Shown: positions 1 through 8,224 of the stretch, in pieces
Layout: every line of letters begins with the position of its first letter
How positions within the stretch are numbered: the stretch's first letter is position 1
Assembly (NCBI GenBank): GCA_003488965.1
Contig: DNJW01000139.1
Location: forward strand, 1 to 11,931
DNA: 11,931 nucleotides
Origin: Lachnospiraceae bacterium
GTDB lineage: Bacteria > Bacillota > Clostridia > Lachnospirales > Lachnospiraceae
Direction: 5' to 3'
The notes under the pieces: generated by a model
The model's database searches: none
The model's input: the letters and a program-made list of their open reading frames with translations, nothing else
What the model was told of the DNA's origin: nothing
Translations under genes and position numbers: made by a program

Positions 1-62
1 AATAAAGACGCCGCCAAATAAAGCAACGTCTATTTTAATATTTTTTATTGTCAAAAACATTT

Positions 63-68
63 TATAAT
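63..68 (+). promoter_or_regulatory. Possible -10 box upstream of the HTH gene
   Basis: A perfect TATAAT lies 21 bases before the GTG at 89. No matching -35 box is found 16-18 bases upstream. The nearest TTGTCA (48-53) is only 9 bases away. It is therefore a weak or activator-dependent promoter at best, or a chance match in AT-rich DNA. Confidence 0.3.
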
Positions 69-88
69 TTCAAACATGATAGAAAGAG

Positions 89-280
89 GTGATTAATATT
101 AGCCAGAAAGAATTAAGAGAATTGTATAATGAGTATTTGGAAAAAGGGAAGCAGATGTATGTTGCGAAGGTGACAGGTATTGATGGAAGTATACTTTCAA
201 AATTCAAGACAGGAAAATTTGATCTGTATCCCCATTTATTTGAGAAATTGGAAGCATATCTTACCAGTAATGCACATTAA
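89..280 (+). CDS. Small helix-turn-helix protein, probable DNA-binding regulator
   Basis: The protein is 63 aa if it starts at GTG 89. Residues 25-42 (VAKVTGIDGSILSKFKTG) have the shape of a repressor-type helix-turn-helix: a small residue then a glycine turn (TGI), then a recognition helix ending in the common FKxGK pattern. A hydrophobic C-terminal helix (HLFEKLEAYL) follows. There is no effector or dimerisation domain, so it would act as a compact DNA-binding protein, perhaps an excisionase-like or Cro-like regulator; that role is inferred. The start is uncertain. The AAAGAGG ribosome binding site (83-89) overlaps the GTG, and the codon at ideal spacing is ATT at 98, which would give 60 aa. 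It is followed by an A-rich gap rather than by a tightly coupled gene. Confidence 0.65.
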   Translation: MINISQKELRELYNEYLEKGKQMYVAKVTGIDGSILSKFKTGKFDLYPHLFEKLEAYLTSNAH

Positions 281-298
281 CCAAATTAACCGTAAACC
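277..298 (+). repeat. Short TTAACC-type direct repeats over the HTH gene stop codon
   Basis: TTAACC occurs at 277-282 and 286-291, nine bases apart, followed by TAAACC at 293-298. The first copy covers the TAA stop of the HTH gene. The repeats could be an operator for the neighbouring HTH protein, but they are short and sit in A-rich DNA, so chance is possible. Confidence 0.25.
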
Positions 299-434
299 CC
301 AAAGTAACTATAAACACATATACAAAATTCAATTAAATCTAAAATATTCATAAGCGGCAAAATAATCTAAGCTGCAAAAACCAATTAAACAAGACAACTA
401 AATAATGAAAAACTGAATAGAGAATTAAGAAATA
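281..434 (+). other. A-rich, G-poor non-coding gap
   Basis: By hand count, 281-430 is about 53% A, 21% T, 17% C and 9% G. No open frame, promoter or hairpin was recognised. A near-repeat with a 17-base period (AAGCGGCAAAA at 352, AAGCTGCAAAA at 369) lies in the middle. The strand asymmetry suggests an unstructured leader for the gene that follows, but no function can be assigned. Confidence 0.4.
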
Positions 435-435
435 C

Positions 436-451
436 GGAGGAAGCAACTACG
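436..451 (+). promoter_or_regulatory. Strong ribosome binding site facing ACG rather than ATG
   Basis: GGAGG at 436-440 is followed eight bases later by ACG (449-451), in frame with the downstream gene and without an intervening stop. The nearest ATG in frame is 44 bases from the site, too far for it to serve. Either ACG is the true start, or the site is a relic or decoy. Confidence 0.4.
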
Positions 452-484
452 GAGAGTAAACAAGCAAACAGCAAAGAAATTGGC

Positions 485-880
485 ATGGACGTTATCTATA
501 GGACATTGCCAAACCTGAAAGACGATCATCAGAATATAATTTCGGTTAATTATAAACTATCCGATTTGCACTATTGGATGAACCACGAAGAGGAATTCAA
601 GGAATATTTACAAAGCCTGCTTGATGGGGCAAATACAAATATCCGGGCAATAAATGCTTTAATAGAGCTTTATAACGGGGTGACGATAGAAAGCAGGGAT
701 GAGAAAAACCATATCGTCAAAGGTGTGGGGATATTATACGATGCTTTGCCGGAAGAATCGAAACAAAAGGTTTGCCAGGATTTATTGGGCAGGAGGAAAT
801 TTTTTGAGGATGCATATAGGCTTATTATGGATACTTTTAAAGATGCAGCCGGGGAAAAGGAAGATGCGGTGCAGGAGTAG
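485..880 (+). CDS. Unrecognised acidic, mostly helical phage protein
   Basis: The protein is 131 aa from ATG 485, or 143 aa if translation starts at ACG 449. No family was recognised. It lacks cysteine clusters, signal peptide and membrane segments. It is rich in Glu, Asp, Leu and Lys and looks largely alpha-helical, with an acidic C-terminal tail (AAGEKEDAVQE). The start is a puzzle. A strong GGAGG site at 436-440 points to codon ACG at 449 (spacing 8), and the frame is open through it. ATG 485 has only a poor AAAGAAA upstream. Its place ahead of the tape measure gene would suit a tail assembly chaperone, but nothing in the sequence shows that, and no slippery frameshift site was seen. It could equally be an accessory cargo gene. 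Confidence 0.55.
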   Translation: MDVIYRTLPNLKDDHQNIISVNYKLSDLHYWMNHEEEFKEYLQSLLDGANTNIRAINALIELYNGVTIESRDEKNHIVKGVGILYDALPEESKQKVCQDLLGRRKFFEDAYRLIMDTFKDAAGEKEDAVQE

Positions 881-890
881 GGAAATATTA

Positions 891-921
891 AACATATAAA
901 AAGAAAATATGTTCGGTTTTT
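891..921 (+). terminator. Weak intrinsic terminator after the acidic protein gene
   Basis: AACATAT (891-897) pairs with ATATGTT (907-913) around a nine-base A-rich loop. CGG and a five-base T run (917-921) follow. The stem is AT-rich, so termination would be weak, but it lies between the end of one gene and the promoter of the next, where a terminator makes sense. Confidence 0.4.
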
Positions 922-924
922 CTG

Positions 925-953
925 TTGCGAGAATATGGAAGGGGTGGTATAAT
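925..953 (+). promoter_or_regulatory. Near-consensus extended -10 promoter for the zinc-ribbon gene
   Basis: TTGCGA (925-930, 4 of 6 to TTGACA) is followed by exactly 17 bases and a perfect TATAAT (948-953). The spacer ends in TGG, giving an extended -10. Transcription would begin near 960, about 30 bases before the ATG at 990. This is the best housekeeping-type promoter in the element portion of the window, and it makes the downstream gene independent of phage late transcription. Confidence 0.7.
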
Positions 954-989
954 TGTAGATAAATAAGCAGGAAATTGGGGGACTGGGAT

Positions 990-1538
990 ATGGCTAAAGT
1001 GGTATGTGAATCGTGCGGTACATCGTTTTTATATAATGCAGTCAAGGATATGGAAATTTGTCCTGTCTGTGGAAAGCCGCTGTGGGCGGATAAAGAAGAC
1101 CATGCTGCTGATGGTGTTGTCGTTATAGAAGAAAATGACGAATTGGAAAATGGCTTGATGTATTTTGATCAGATAATGATTTTTGAGAGGAAACCGGAAT
1201 ATAACAATGTTTGTGTTTATTGTGGCGAATGTGGAAACGACAACTCTCTAGAGGTAGATAAGTTTGATAAACTTGTGGATAAAGAATACGTTATCTTAAA
1301 AGAAGATATTACAGTTAAATGCAGAGGCTGTGGAAAAGAGCATAAACCGAGAAAAATTTTATATAAAAGAAAAGATAGTTATGCGCCTCCACTTCCGCGA
1401 TGCCCGCTTTGCAACTCTGCTATGTTAAAGAAAATCAAGACAAGTTCCAAGGTTTTAGCAGCAGCAACGGTTGGCGTATTTGCATTACCGTATAACAGCA
1501 AAACTTATGAGTGTAAAGATTGTGGGCATAGGTTTTAA
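990..1538 (+). CDS. Zinc-ribbon protein with three paired CxxC sites; moron-like cargo
   Basis: The protein is 182 aa from ATG 990, with GGGGGA at 977-982 as ribosome binding site. This start is preferred over TTG 975, which has no well-spaced site. Cysteines fall in three groups: C6, C9 with C24, C27; C75, C78 (plus C81) with C111, C114; and C138, C141 with C175, C178. Each group could hold one zinc ion in a rubredoxin-like or TFIIB-like ribbon. The last ribbon is split by a 33-residue insert with a hydrophobic run (KVLAAATVGVFALPY), seen in other small bacterial zinc-ribbon proteins, which may be a loop or a membrane-touching segment. The middle ribbon is followed by a basic stretch (KPRKILYKRK) that might bind nucleic acid. 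Function is unknown. With its own promoter upstream and terminator downstream it behaves as a cargo gene rather than a tail gene. Confidence 0.75.
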   Translation: MAKVVCESCGTSFLYNAVKDMEICPVCGKPLWADKEDHAADGVVVIEENDELENGLMYFDQIMIFERKPEYNNVCVYCGECGNDNSLEVDKFDKLVDKEYVILKEDITVKCRGCGKEHKPRKILYKRKDSYAPPLPRCPLCNSAMLKKIKTSSKVLAAATVGVFALPYNSKTYECKDCGHRF

Positions 1539-1569
1539 AAACTAAATAATTATAGAACAAAAAATGAAG

Positions 1570-1595
1570 GACATTCCGTTGTGGGATGTCTTTTT
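1570..1595 (+). terminator. Intrinsic terminator after the zinc-ribbon gene
   Basis: GACATTCC (1570-1577) pairs with GGGATGTC (1583-1590), with one G-T pair and a five-base loop. TTTTT (1591-1595) follows directly. The hairpin lies before the tape measure start and shows that an ATG at 1564, in frame with the tape measure gene, is not its real start. Late transcription of the tape measure gene would have to read through it or begin within the remaining 25 bases. Confidence 0.8.
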
Positions 1596-1620
1596 GAATG
1601 TAAAAAAGGAGAATAACTTA

Positions 1621-4600
1621 ATGAGCGACAATTCATTTAACATTAAACTGCAGGCAGTGCTTGACAAAATAAAGTCCATTGCCAATATCAAGGCAGATAT
1701 CAAAGCGGTTGAAAGTAAACTTCCTAAAATAAAGCTCCAAGGCACATTAAACAAGACAGCCGTGAAAAAGGAGCTGGATACAAAATTAAAAACGGTCAAG
1801 CCTAAAGTGAAAATAGATGCCGATACCACACAGGCGGAAAAGAAAATTAAAAAGATCGGGAAGCAAAAAACAGATACAACTATTACCCCGAAGGTAGACA
1901 ATACACAGGCGGTATCCAGCTTGAAGCAGGCACAGAAGGAAACAAAGACACTCTGGGAAAGGTTTACAGGCGGAATAGCGGGAATTAACCTTATTCAAAT
2001 CGGGGTACAAAAAGTAGTACAAGCAATCCACCAGGCTATAGCTGGGATCAAAGAGCTAGACGCAATTAAGACAAATATTCAGATGGTATCGAATACTTCT
2101 GATTCAGGCGTGAACGCTATGATGTCATCCTATAACGCCATGGCAAAGGAACTAAGTTCCACAACAAAGAATGTTGCAGAGGCGGCGAATGAATTTTTGC
2201 GAATGGGTGAAAGTATTGAAAATACTAATGAGTTAATAAGAAGTTCACAAGTATTATCACAAGTTGGCATGATTGAAAGTTCCGAAGCAGCAAGCTATCT
2301 TGTTTCAAGTTTAAAGGGATATCAGGTGGCGGCAGAGGATTCCATGGATATTGTAAGTAAACTTACTTCCGTAGATATGGAAGCCGCTGTATCAGCTGGA
2401 GGTTTGGCTGAGGCATTATCTAAATGCTCAAATATAGCAAATAATTCAGGTGTTGCTATGGATCGGCTGGTTGGTTATACCGCAACAGTGGGCGAAACTA
2501 CTCAGAAGAGTATGTCAGAGGTTGGTAATTCGTTTCAGGCGCTATTAAGCCGTATGAATAATATCAAAATAGGCAGGTTTATTGATGATGAAACAGGAGA
2601 GTCATTATCCGATACGGAAGCGGTTTTAAATAAACTTGGGATTCAGCTTCGTGATACAGAGGATAGTTATCGTAGTTTTGATGCCGTGCTTGATGATATT
2701 GGTAGTCGTTGGAAAGATTTTACTAAGGTGGAACAAAATGCAATTTCAGTGGCGATTGCGGGCACAAGGCAGAGAGAAAACTTTGAAGCCCTTATGAATA
2801 ATTACGGGAATGCGTTGAGATATGCGGAAACGGCGGCGAACAGCGCGGGGAGTGCTTTAGAACGGTACGGCGTATATCAGGATTCTATTCAGGCAAAAAC
2901 GAATGAACTAACTGCAGCTATTGAGTCATTATCAACGAATGTAATTTCAGAAGAATTATATGGCGGTATTATTGAAGCAACAACAGGGCTGGTGGAATTT
3001 ATTGACAAGACAAGCCTTTTAAAGGGGACACTTGCCGGACTTGTTACTATGGGGGCATCAAAGGCTATTGTTTCTATTGGCACAGGATTTATTACAGCGG
3101 CTAAAAGTACGGCACGGCTTTCGGCGGCTATGGCGTTGTTTGATAATGGGAGAAGTGTAGCGAATTTAAAAGCTATTGGTGCCGCATGTAAAGGGTTATC
3201 AGATCAGCAATTAAAGTTGGTATTATCTACTAAGGGATTAGAGTATGAAGACAGAGCATTGATTTTAGCTGGTATGGGTGTTGCAGAATCAGAGCAACAG
3301 CAAACACTTACAACCCTTGGGTTTGCCAGTGCGGAGAATGCAGCAACGGCATCCACATTTTCATTTAAAGGTACGCTGAATGCTTTAAAAACTGCCATAC
3401 TTACTAATCCGATTGGAACTCTTGCAACAGCAGTATCAGCAGCAACTATAGCATTTTCTGTATTTAAACAGCATCAGGAAGACCTCCGACAGACAACCCA
3501 GGAAGCCGCCAATTCTTATAAGGAATCAGCTTCATCCATAGAGGACTATGCTTCCAGATATGAAGAACTGTATAAAGCTCTTATCGCTGCAAAAGGCAAT
3601 GAGGAAGAAACATACGAAATTAAGCAACAGCTTCTTGCTCTTCAGACAGAACTGAACGATAAATTTGGCGAAGAGTGTGGGGCAATCAATCTTGTAACTG
3701 ATGCTTATAAAGACCAGACAGAAGCAATCAAGGCATTAAACAAGGAAACTGCCCAGACATTCCTCAATGAAAATAAAGCCGGGATTGACAAGGCAGAAAA
3801 AGAAATGACAAAAGACCGCCATTACAACCTCAGCCTGACTGGGATTTCCGCATATACGGATGAGGGGGCTGCATTAAAGGAAATTGCGGAGAAGTATAAG
3901 GAACAAGGTGTTACCTTACTGGATGAGACATATGGGAGTGGCTCCATGTTCTCTGTCCATCTGAATGCGGACGCTCAGTCAGCCTATGACACCATCAATG
4001 CGTTTGAAAATGACTTAAGGGACAAGGCGAAAGAACTCGGCAATGAGCATATGTTTGACGGTGTGCTGGATATTTCCTCCAATTCTTTGAACCAGGCTAA
4101 GAAAACGATTGATAAATACGGGGATATATTTAAACAGGCTCTTACAGCAGAAATTGCGTCTGATGATGATGGATTATCAGATACATACAGTGAAGCGTTA
4201 AAAGCAGTAGAAGACTATAACGAAGCCGTATTAAGGTCAGAAAATATCTACGGTGATGAAAATGTAGTGAAAGCAAAAGAAAACCTGGATATGGTCAGAA
4301 GTTCCATCGAAGAAAATGAAGAGGAATGGGGCAGATATGCCGCACTGGTCGATGAGGTATTCAGTCAGGCAGACACAAGGCTCCTGGAATTCAATGAAGC
4401 GATGAAGAACGATGCCGGATTGCAGAATCTTGCTAATGATTTAAAAGGGCTTAGCTACCTGGATTTGAAAGCCTTTGACGATACTGGTGACAATGCTTCT
4501 TTTGAAAAATTAAAAGAATCGGCAGAGGAATACAACGTCAGTGTGGATGATCTGATAGATTCCTTAGTACGTCTGGGATATGTACAGGGTGAGATTCTTT

Positions 4601-7600
4601 CAGGAGCATCCGATGCAGAAGAACCGCAGTGGGACTTTTCCGAAACCATTACCCAATTAGACGGACTCAAAGACAAATTCAACGTCTTAGACCAGACATA
4701 CGCAAAACTCTTTGACGCAGACACCGAAATAGGGTTTGAAGATTTATCATCTATCAATGAGGCATTCAAGGATATGGACGGCATTGACAGCTTCATCCAG
4801 CGTCTTCAGGAAGCCGGTCAGGATACAGAAGCGGTAACAGAGGTCATGCAGGATTTAATAGCTGCCTATCTTGACTATTCCGGCATCCTTAACAATGTAA
4901 CGGAAGAAAATTCCGCACTCATTGAACAGTTCCTTACGGAGATGGGGATTGAGAATGCCCATGAGATTGTGCTTGCGCAGTTATCGGGACAGACGGAAGC
5001 ACTTGCATTGCAGAAACAGTTCCTGACAGAAAAAGGATATGAATTAATTGATGCTACACTGGAAGAGACTGTACAGTTCCTGAATGAAGCAGATGCATCC
5101 GATGAAGCGAAAGCATCCATTGCCCAGCTTGCACTTGCAAAACTGGATGCCAACAATACCGTGATTGATACCTCTGCCGATATTGCAAATGTGGTTGCGC
5201 TTGCAAACGCAGCCGGTGCATCGGCAGCAGCAGTCGCAAAATTCAAAAATGCTATGGCAGTAATAGAGGATGCCAAGACAAAGCCCGTAAACGGCGTGGG
5301 CGGGCTGAAACAGCTTGACTATGCAAAATCGCTGAAGGACTCCGTGGAAAGCAGTACCTATGACTGGGAGTTCCAGAAACTGGATGCAAGGGATTTCCAG
5401 GTAAATGCGGCACCAAAATATACCCCCAAATATTCCGGCGGCTCATCCACGAAGAAAGCAGTGGGGGATGCCGCAAAGGATGCGGAAAAGGCAGCAGAAA
5501 AAGCCGCAAAGGCAGTGGAGAACCAGTTTGAGGAAATGGTAGATTTCTTTGAACGCAGAAACGATGTACTAAACGATACCCTCTCCCTCCTGAAAACCAA
5601 CCTTGACAACGTAACCGGCTCATTCGCCAAGAATAATCTGATTGATGCACAGCTGGGGGTAACAGAGGAAAAATTCAAGAATTATTCCGATGCCCTAAAT
5701 ATGTACACTGAAAAGGCGAACGAAGCACTGTCCAAACTTCCCTCCGACATAGCCGCCAAGATAAAGGACGGCGCTGTTGACCTTACCACATTTGTAGGTG
5801 ATGGCAACAAAGAAGTAGTGGAAGCAATTAAGGACTATGAACAGTGGGCTGACAAGGTGGCAGACTGCAAGCAGGAATTAGCGGAATTAAGGACAGCGAT
5901 CCGTCAGCTTGAACTGGACAAGTTCAACAATATCATGGAGGAGTTCCAGAACCAGTTTGACCTGCATGAAGACGGGAAAGGCTTAATCTCCAAGCAGATT
6001 GATCTGTTAAAGGAAGCCGGGCAGCTGATTGGGGAATCCTTCTTCACTTCGCAGATTGACCAATCCAAGAAACAATTGGAATTATTAGAAGAAGAAAAAG
6101 CACAGTTAGCCGGGCAGATGAATTCTGCCATCGGTTCCGGAAGGGTACAGAAAGGAACCGATGAATGGCTTGAGATGGTCAATGCCCTTTCCGATGTGGA
6201 AGGGAATATCCTTGACTGCAAGAAAGCCATTGAAGAATTTGACAACGAACTATTACAGCTGCACTGGGATATATTCGATAGAATCCAGGGACAGTTTAAA
6301 GACCTCGATTCTGAATTATCCAATTTAGGGAAACTGTTTGATGATTTCAAAGTAACAGATAGCAACTTTAACTGGTCTAAAGAAGGGCTGGCACAATTAG
6401 GACTTCTCGCACAGCAGTATGAACTTGCACAGTACCAGGTACAGCAGTACAATGACGAAATCAGCCGGCTAAACAAGGACTACCTTGACGGAAGGTATTC
6501 TGCAACTGAATATGCTGACAGGTTATCAGAATTATCCTCTGCACAGTGGGATGCTGTAAATTCCTCTGAATCTATTAAGGACGCTATAATAGACCTTAAT
6601 GAAGTTCGTATTAATGAGGAAATTGATGCAATTGAGAAGGAAATAGATGCATACCGGGAACTGATAGACGCACAGATTGATGCCCTGAAATCCGCAAAGG
6701 ATTTGCATGACTACCAGCAATTAATTGCAGAAAAGACAAAATCTGTGACAGACTTAGAGCGTCAGATAGCCGCCATGGCGAATGATGACAGTGCCGCTAC
6801 AGTCGCTAAAAGGAAACAGCTTGAGGAACAGCTTGCACAGGCGAGGAAAGACCTTGAAGAAGCAGAATATGATCACTCGATCGAAACGCAGGAAGAAGCC
6901 CTAAATAAACAGTATGAGCAGTATGAAGAGGGACGCAACGCCGAAATCGAAGCACTCAGGGCTTCCCTTGAGGAACGCGAACAGATGATTGCGGAATCCT
7001 TTGAAGCAGTAAAGCAGAATGCGGACATTGTTGGTCAGGAAATCGCTGCCATCGCAACAGAGCATGGAATCACTGTCTCCAATGCCATTATCACATCATG
7101 GCAGAACGGTGAAATGGCGGTTGCCAGCTACGGTGCGGTTCTTTCCGAACAGACCAGTGCATTTATCGGAAACCTGATGGGTGTGGAATATGAAGTATAT
7201 AACCTTCAAGCACAGGCAAACGAAACCGCGAATACCCTTGCATGGATGTTCTCCACCCGTGCGGATACGCTTGTATCAGAACTGGCTTCCTCCTATTACA
7301 GCGAACAGAACCTTAATTCCATGACGCAGGCACTGCGCGACAGCCTTGTAAGGACTCTGGAGGGCGGCTACAACATCAGCAGCATTACCAGCGCGCTGGA
7401 CAGCATTGCGGGGCATTTAAACGGCGTGGCTTCTGCAGCCAACAGTGCGGCGAATGCAATATCTTCCGTAGGTGCTGCACAGTCCAGGATTGGAAGCGGC
7501 TCAAGTTCCAGTTCTGGAAATAGAATTCTTTATAAACTTGATGGTGTAGCCGGCGGAACAATTACCTCCTACAATAAATCTGACCTTGAAAAACTTGCAA

Positions 7601-8133
7601 AATCCTACGGGAAAGGGAATGTTGTGCCTGCCTATGCATCCGGCACAAGGAATGCAAAGGGCGGATTAAGGGCAGTCAACGAGGAAGGTGCAGAACTTAC
7701 CCTTCCCAAACTCCCGTCCGGAAACTACGCTATCGGCAACGAGGGCGACCAGATACTTACCAAGGAGCAGACGGACAACATATATGAATGGGCAAAGGTT
7801 TCTCCCGATGAGTTTGCAGACAGAGAAGACAAGCCGCAACCAATGACCATGGAGGAATTTGCCGCAATGTACGGTGTAAAGCCCATTGATTTCAGTAAGC
7901 TTGTGTCAAACACCATGTATGATATACCAAGCCAGATAAAGAACCCGGATATGAATCCACAGACAGTAAACAATAATAACAATGTCAACGTGCATTATGA
8001 CAGTCTCGTACAGATCAATGGCGATGTAAATGACGCTGACCGTATCGTAAATAAAATGGAGAATGTTGCTAAGAAAGCTATTGAGAAAAGCTGGCATGAT
8101 TTTGAAATGACTAGGAAGTATGGGATTTATTAA
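1621..8133 (+). CDS. Phage tail tape measure protein, TP901 type, 2170 aa
   Basis: This is the tape measure protein of a long, probably non-contractile tail. It fills the tail tube, sets its length and usually helps DNA cross the envelope on infection. ATG 1621 has GGAG at 1608-1611, spacing 9. Residues about 147-396 form the conserved TP901 tape measure core (from KTNIQMVS to GTRQRENFEALM). Two hydrophobic, glycine- and alanine-rich segments follow at about 467-497 and 588-618, likely membrane-inserting. The rest is long coiled coil, with an Ala-Lys-rich stretch near 1275-1300 and a Glu-Gln-rich one near 1735-1790. The C-terminal part contains an S/G linker (GSGSSSSSGN), the block GTRNAKGGL near 2005-2015, and an Asn run close to the end. 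No lysozyme or peptidase domain was seen. The frame is intact. Base composition changes after about 3480. The genes that normally follow (distal tail, tail-associated lysin) are absent. Confidence 0.93.
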   Translation: MSDNSFNIKLQAVLDKIKSIANIKADIKAVESKLPKIKLQGTLNKTAVKKELDTKLKTVKPKVKIDADTTQAEKKIKKIGKQKTDTTITPKVDNTQAVSSLKQAQKETKTLWERFTGGIAGINLIQIGVQKVVQAIHQAIAGIKELDAIKTNIQMVSNTSDSGVNAMMSSYNAMAKELSSTTKNVAEAANEFLRMGESIENTNELIRSSQVLSQVGMIESSEAASYLVSSLKGYQVAAEDSMDIVSKLTSVDMEAAVSAGGLAEALSKCSNIANNSGVAMDRLVGYTATVGETTQKSMSEVGNSFQALLSRMNNIKIGRFIDDETGESLSDTEAVLNKLGIQLRDTEDSYRSFDAVLDDIGSRWKDFTKVEQNAISVAIAGTRQRENFEALMNNYGNALRYAETAANSAGSALERYGVYQDSIQAKTNELTAAIESLSTNVISEELYGGIIEATTGLVEFIDKTSLLKGTLAGLVTMGASKAIVSIGTGFITAAKSTARLSAAMALFDNGRSVANLKAIGAACKGLSDQQLKLVLSTKGLEYEDRALILAGMGVAESEQQQTLTTLGFASAENAATASTFSFKGTLNALKTAILTNPIGTLATAVSAATIAFSVFKQHQEDLRQTTQEAANSYKESASSIEDYASRYEELYKALIAAKGNEEETYEIKQQLLALQTELNDKFGEECGAINLVTDAYKDQTEAIKALNKETAQTFLNENKAGIDKAEKEMTKDRHYNLSLTGISAYTDEGAALKEIAEKYKEQGVTLLDETYGSGSMFSVHLNADAQSAYDTINAFENDLRDKAKELGNEHMFDGVLDISSNSLNQAKKTIDKYGDIFKQALTAEIASDDDGLSDTYSEALKAVEDYNEAVLRSENIYGDENVVKAKENLDMVRSSIEENEEEWGRYAALVDEVFSQADTRLLEFNEAMKNDAGLQNLANDLKGLSYLDLKAFDDTGDNASFEKLKESAEEYNVSVDDLIDSLVRLGYVQGEILSGASDAEEPQWDFSETITQLDGLKDKFNVLDQTYAKLFDADTEIGFEDLSSINEAFKDMDGIDSFIQRLQEAGQDTEAVTEVMQDLIAAYLDYSGILNNVTEENSALIEQFLTEMGIENAHEIVLAQLSGQTEALALQKQFLTEKGYELIDATLEETVQFLNEADASDEAKASIAQLALAKLDANNTVIDTSADIANVVALANAAGASAAAVAKFKNAMAVIEDAKTKPVNGVGGLKQLDYAKSLKDSVESSTYDWEFQKLDARDFQVNAAPKYTPKYSGGSSTKKAVGDAAKDAEKAAEKAAKAVENQFEEMVDFFERRNDVLNDTLSLLKTNLDNVTGSFAKNNLIDAQLGVTEEKFKNYSDALNMYTEKANEALSKLPSDIAAKIKDGAVDLTTFVGDGNKEVVEAIKDYEQWADKVADCKQELAELRTAIRQLELDKFNNIMEEFQNQFDLHEDGKGLISKQIDLLKEAGQLIGESFFTSQIDQSKKQLELLEEEKAQLAGQMNSAIGSGRVQKGTDEWLEMVNALSDVEGNILDCKKAIEEFDNELLQLHWDIFDRIQGQFKDLDSELSNLGKLFDDFKVTDSNFNWSKEGLAQLGLLAQQYELAQYQVQQYNDEISRLNKDYLDGRYSATEYADRLSELSSAQWDAVNSSESIKDAIIDLNEVRINEEIDAIEKEIDAYRELIDAQIDALKSAKDLHDYQQLIAEKTKSVTDLERQIAAMANDDSAATVAKRKQLEEQLAQARKDLEEAEYDHSIETQEEALNKQYEQYEEGRNAEIEALRASLEEREQMIAESFEAVKQNADIVGQEIAAIATEHGITVSNAIITSWQNGEMAVASYGAVLSEQTSAFIGNLMGVEYEVYNLQAQANETANTLAWMFSTRADTLVSELASSYYSEQNLNSMTQALRDSLVRTLEGGYNISSITSALDSIAGHLNGVASAANSAANAISSVGAAQSRIGSGSSSSSGNRILYKLDGVAGGTITSYNKSDLEKLAKSYGKGNVVPAYASGTRNAKGGLRAVNEEGAELTLPKLPSGNYAIGNEGDQILTKEQTDNIYEWAKVSPDEFADREDKPQPMTMEEFAAMYGVKPIDFSKLVSNTMYDIPSQIKNPDMNPQTVNNNNNVNVHYDSLVQINGDVNDADRIVNKMENVAKKAIEKSWHDFEMTRKYGIY

Positions 8134-8156
8134 TTTGGCGAGATAAAGAATGTAAA

Positions 8157-8195
8157 ATAATATGCCGCGCCCTGGAATATGGGTGCGGCTATTAT
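8157..8195 (+). other. Strong hairpin just after the tape measure gene
   Basis: GCCGCGCCC (8164-8172) pairs with GGGTGCGGC (8181-8189) with one G-T pair and an eight-base loop. The arms extend with ATAATA (8157-8162) against TATTAT (8190-8195), leaving one bulged T. No true T run follows, so it may be an attenuator, an mRNA-stabilising 3' structure or a factor-dependent stop rather than a classic terminator. Confidence 0.6.
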
Positions 8196-8224
8196 AGATG
8201 AAAGCAGACAGCAGAGGGACAGGA

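Noticed and set aside
941..966. A five-codon mini-frame (ATT GTA GAT AAA stop) after GGGG, resembling another non-standard start
   Set aside because: The GGGG and TATAAT belong to the promoter at 925-953, and the frame would straddle the predicted transcription start.
1564..1620. Upstream extension of the tape measure protein starting at ATG 1564
   Set aside because: The stretch is an intrinsic terminator hairpin with a T run, and ATG 1621 has a well-spaced GGAG site.
5904..6476. 190-codon minus-strand frame inside the tape measure gene, and similar minus-strand frames nearby
   Set aside because: They are shadows of the plus-strand coiled-coil coding region, rich in Ser, Cys and Leu, without ribosome sites.
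8135..8163. TTGGCG-17-TATAAT-like promoter for the 57-residue gene
   Set aside because: Only 4 of 6 bases match in each box and it overlaps the strong hairpin; noted in the gene entry but not called.
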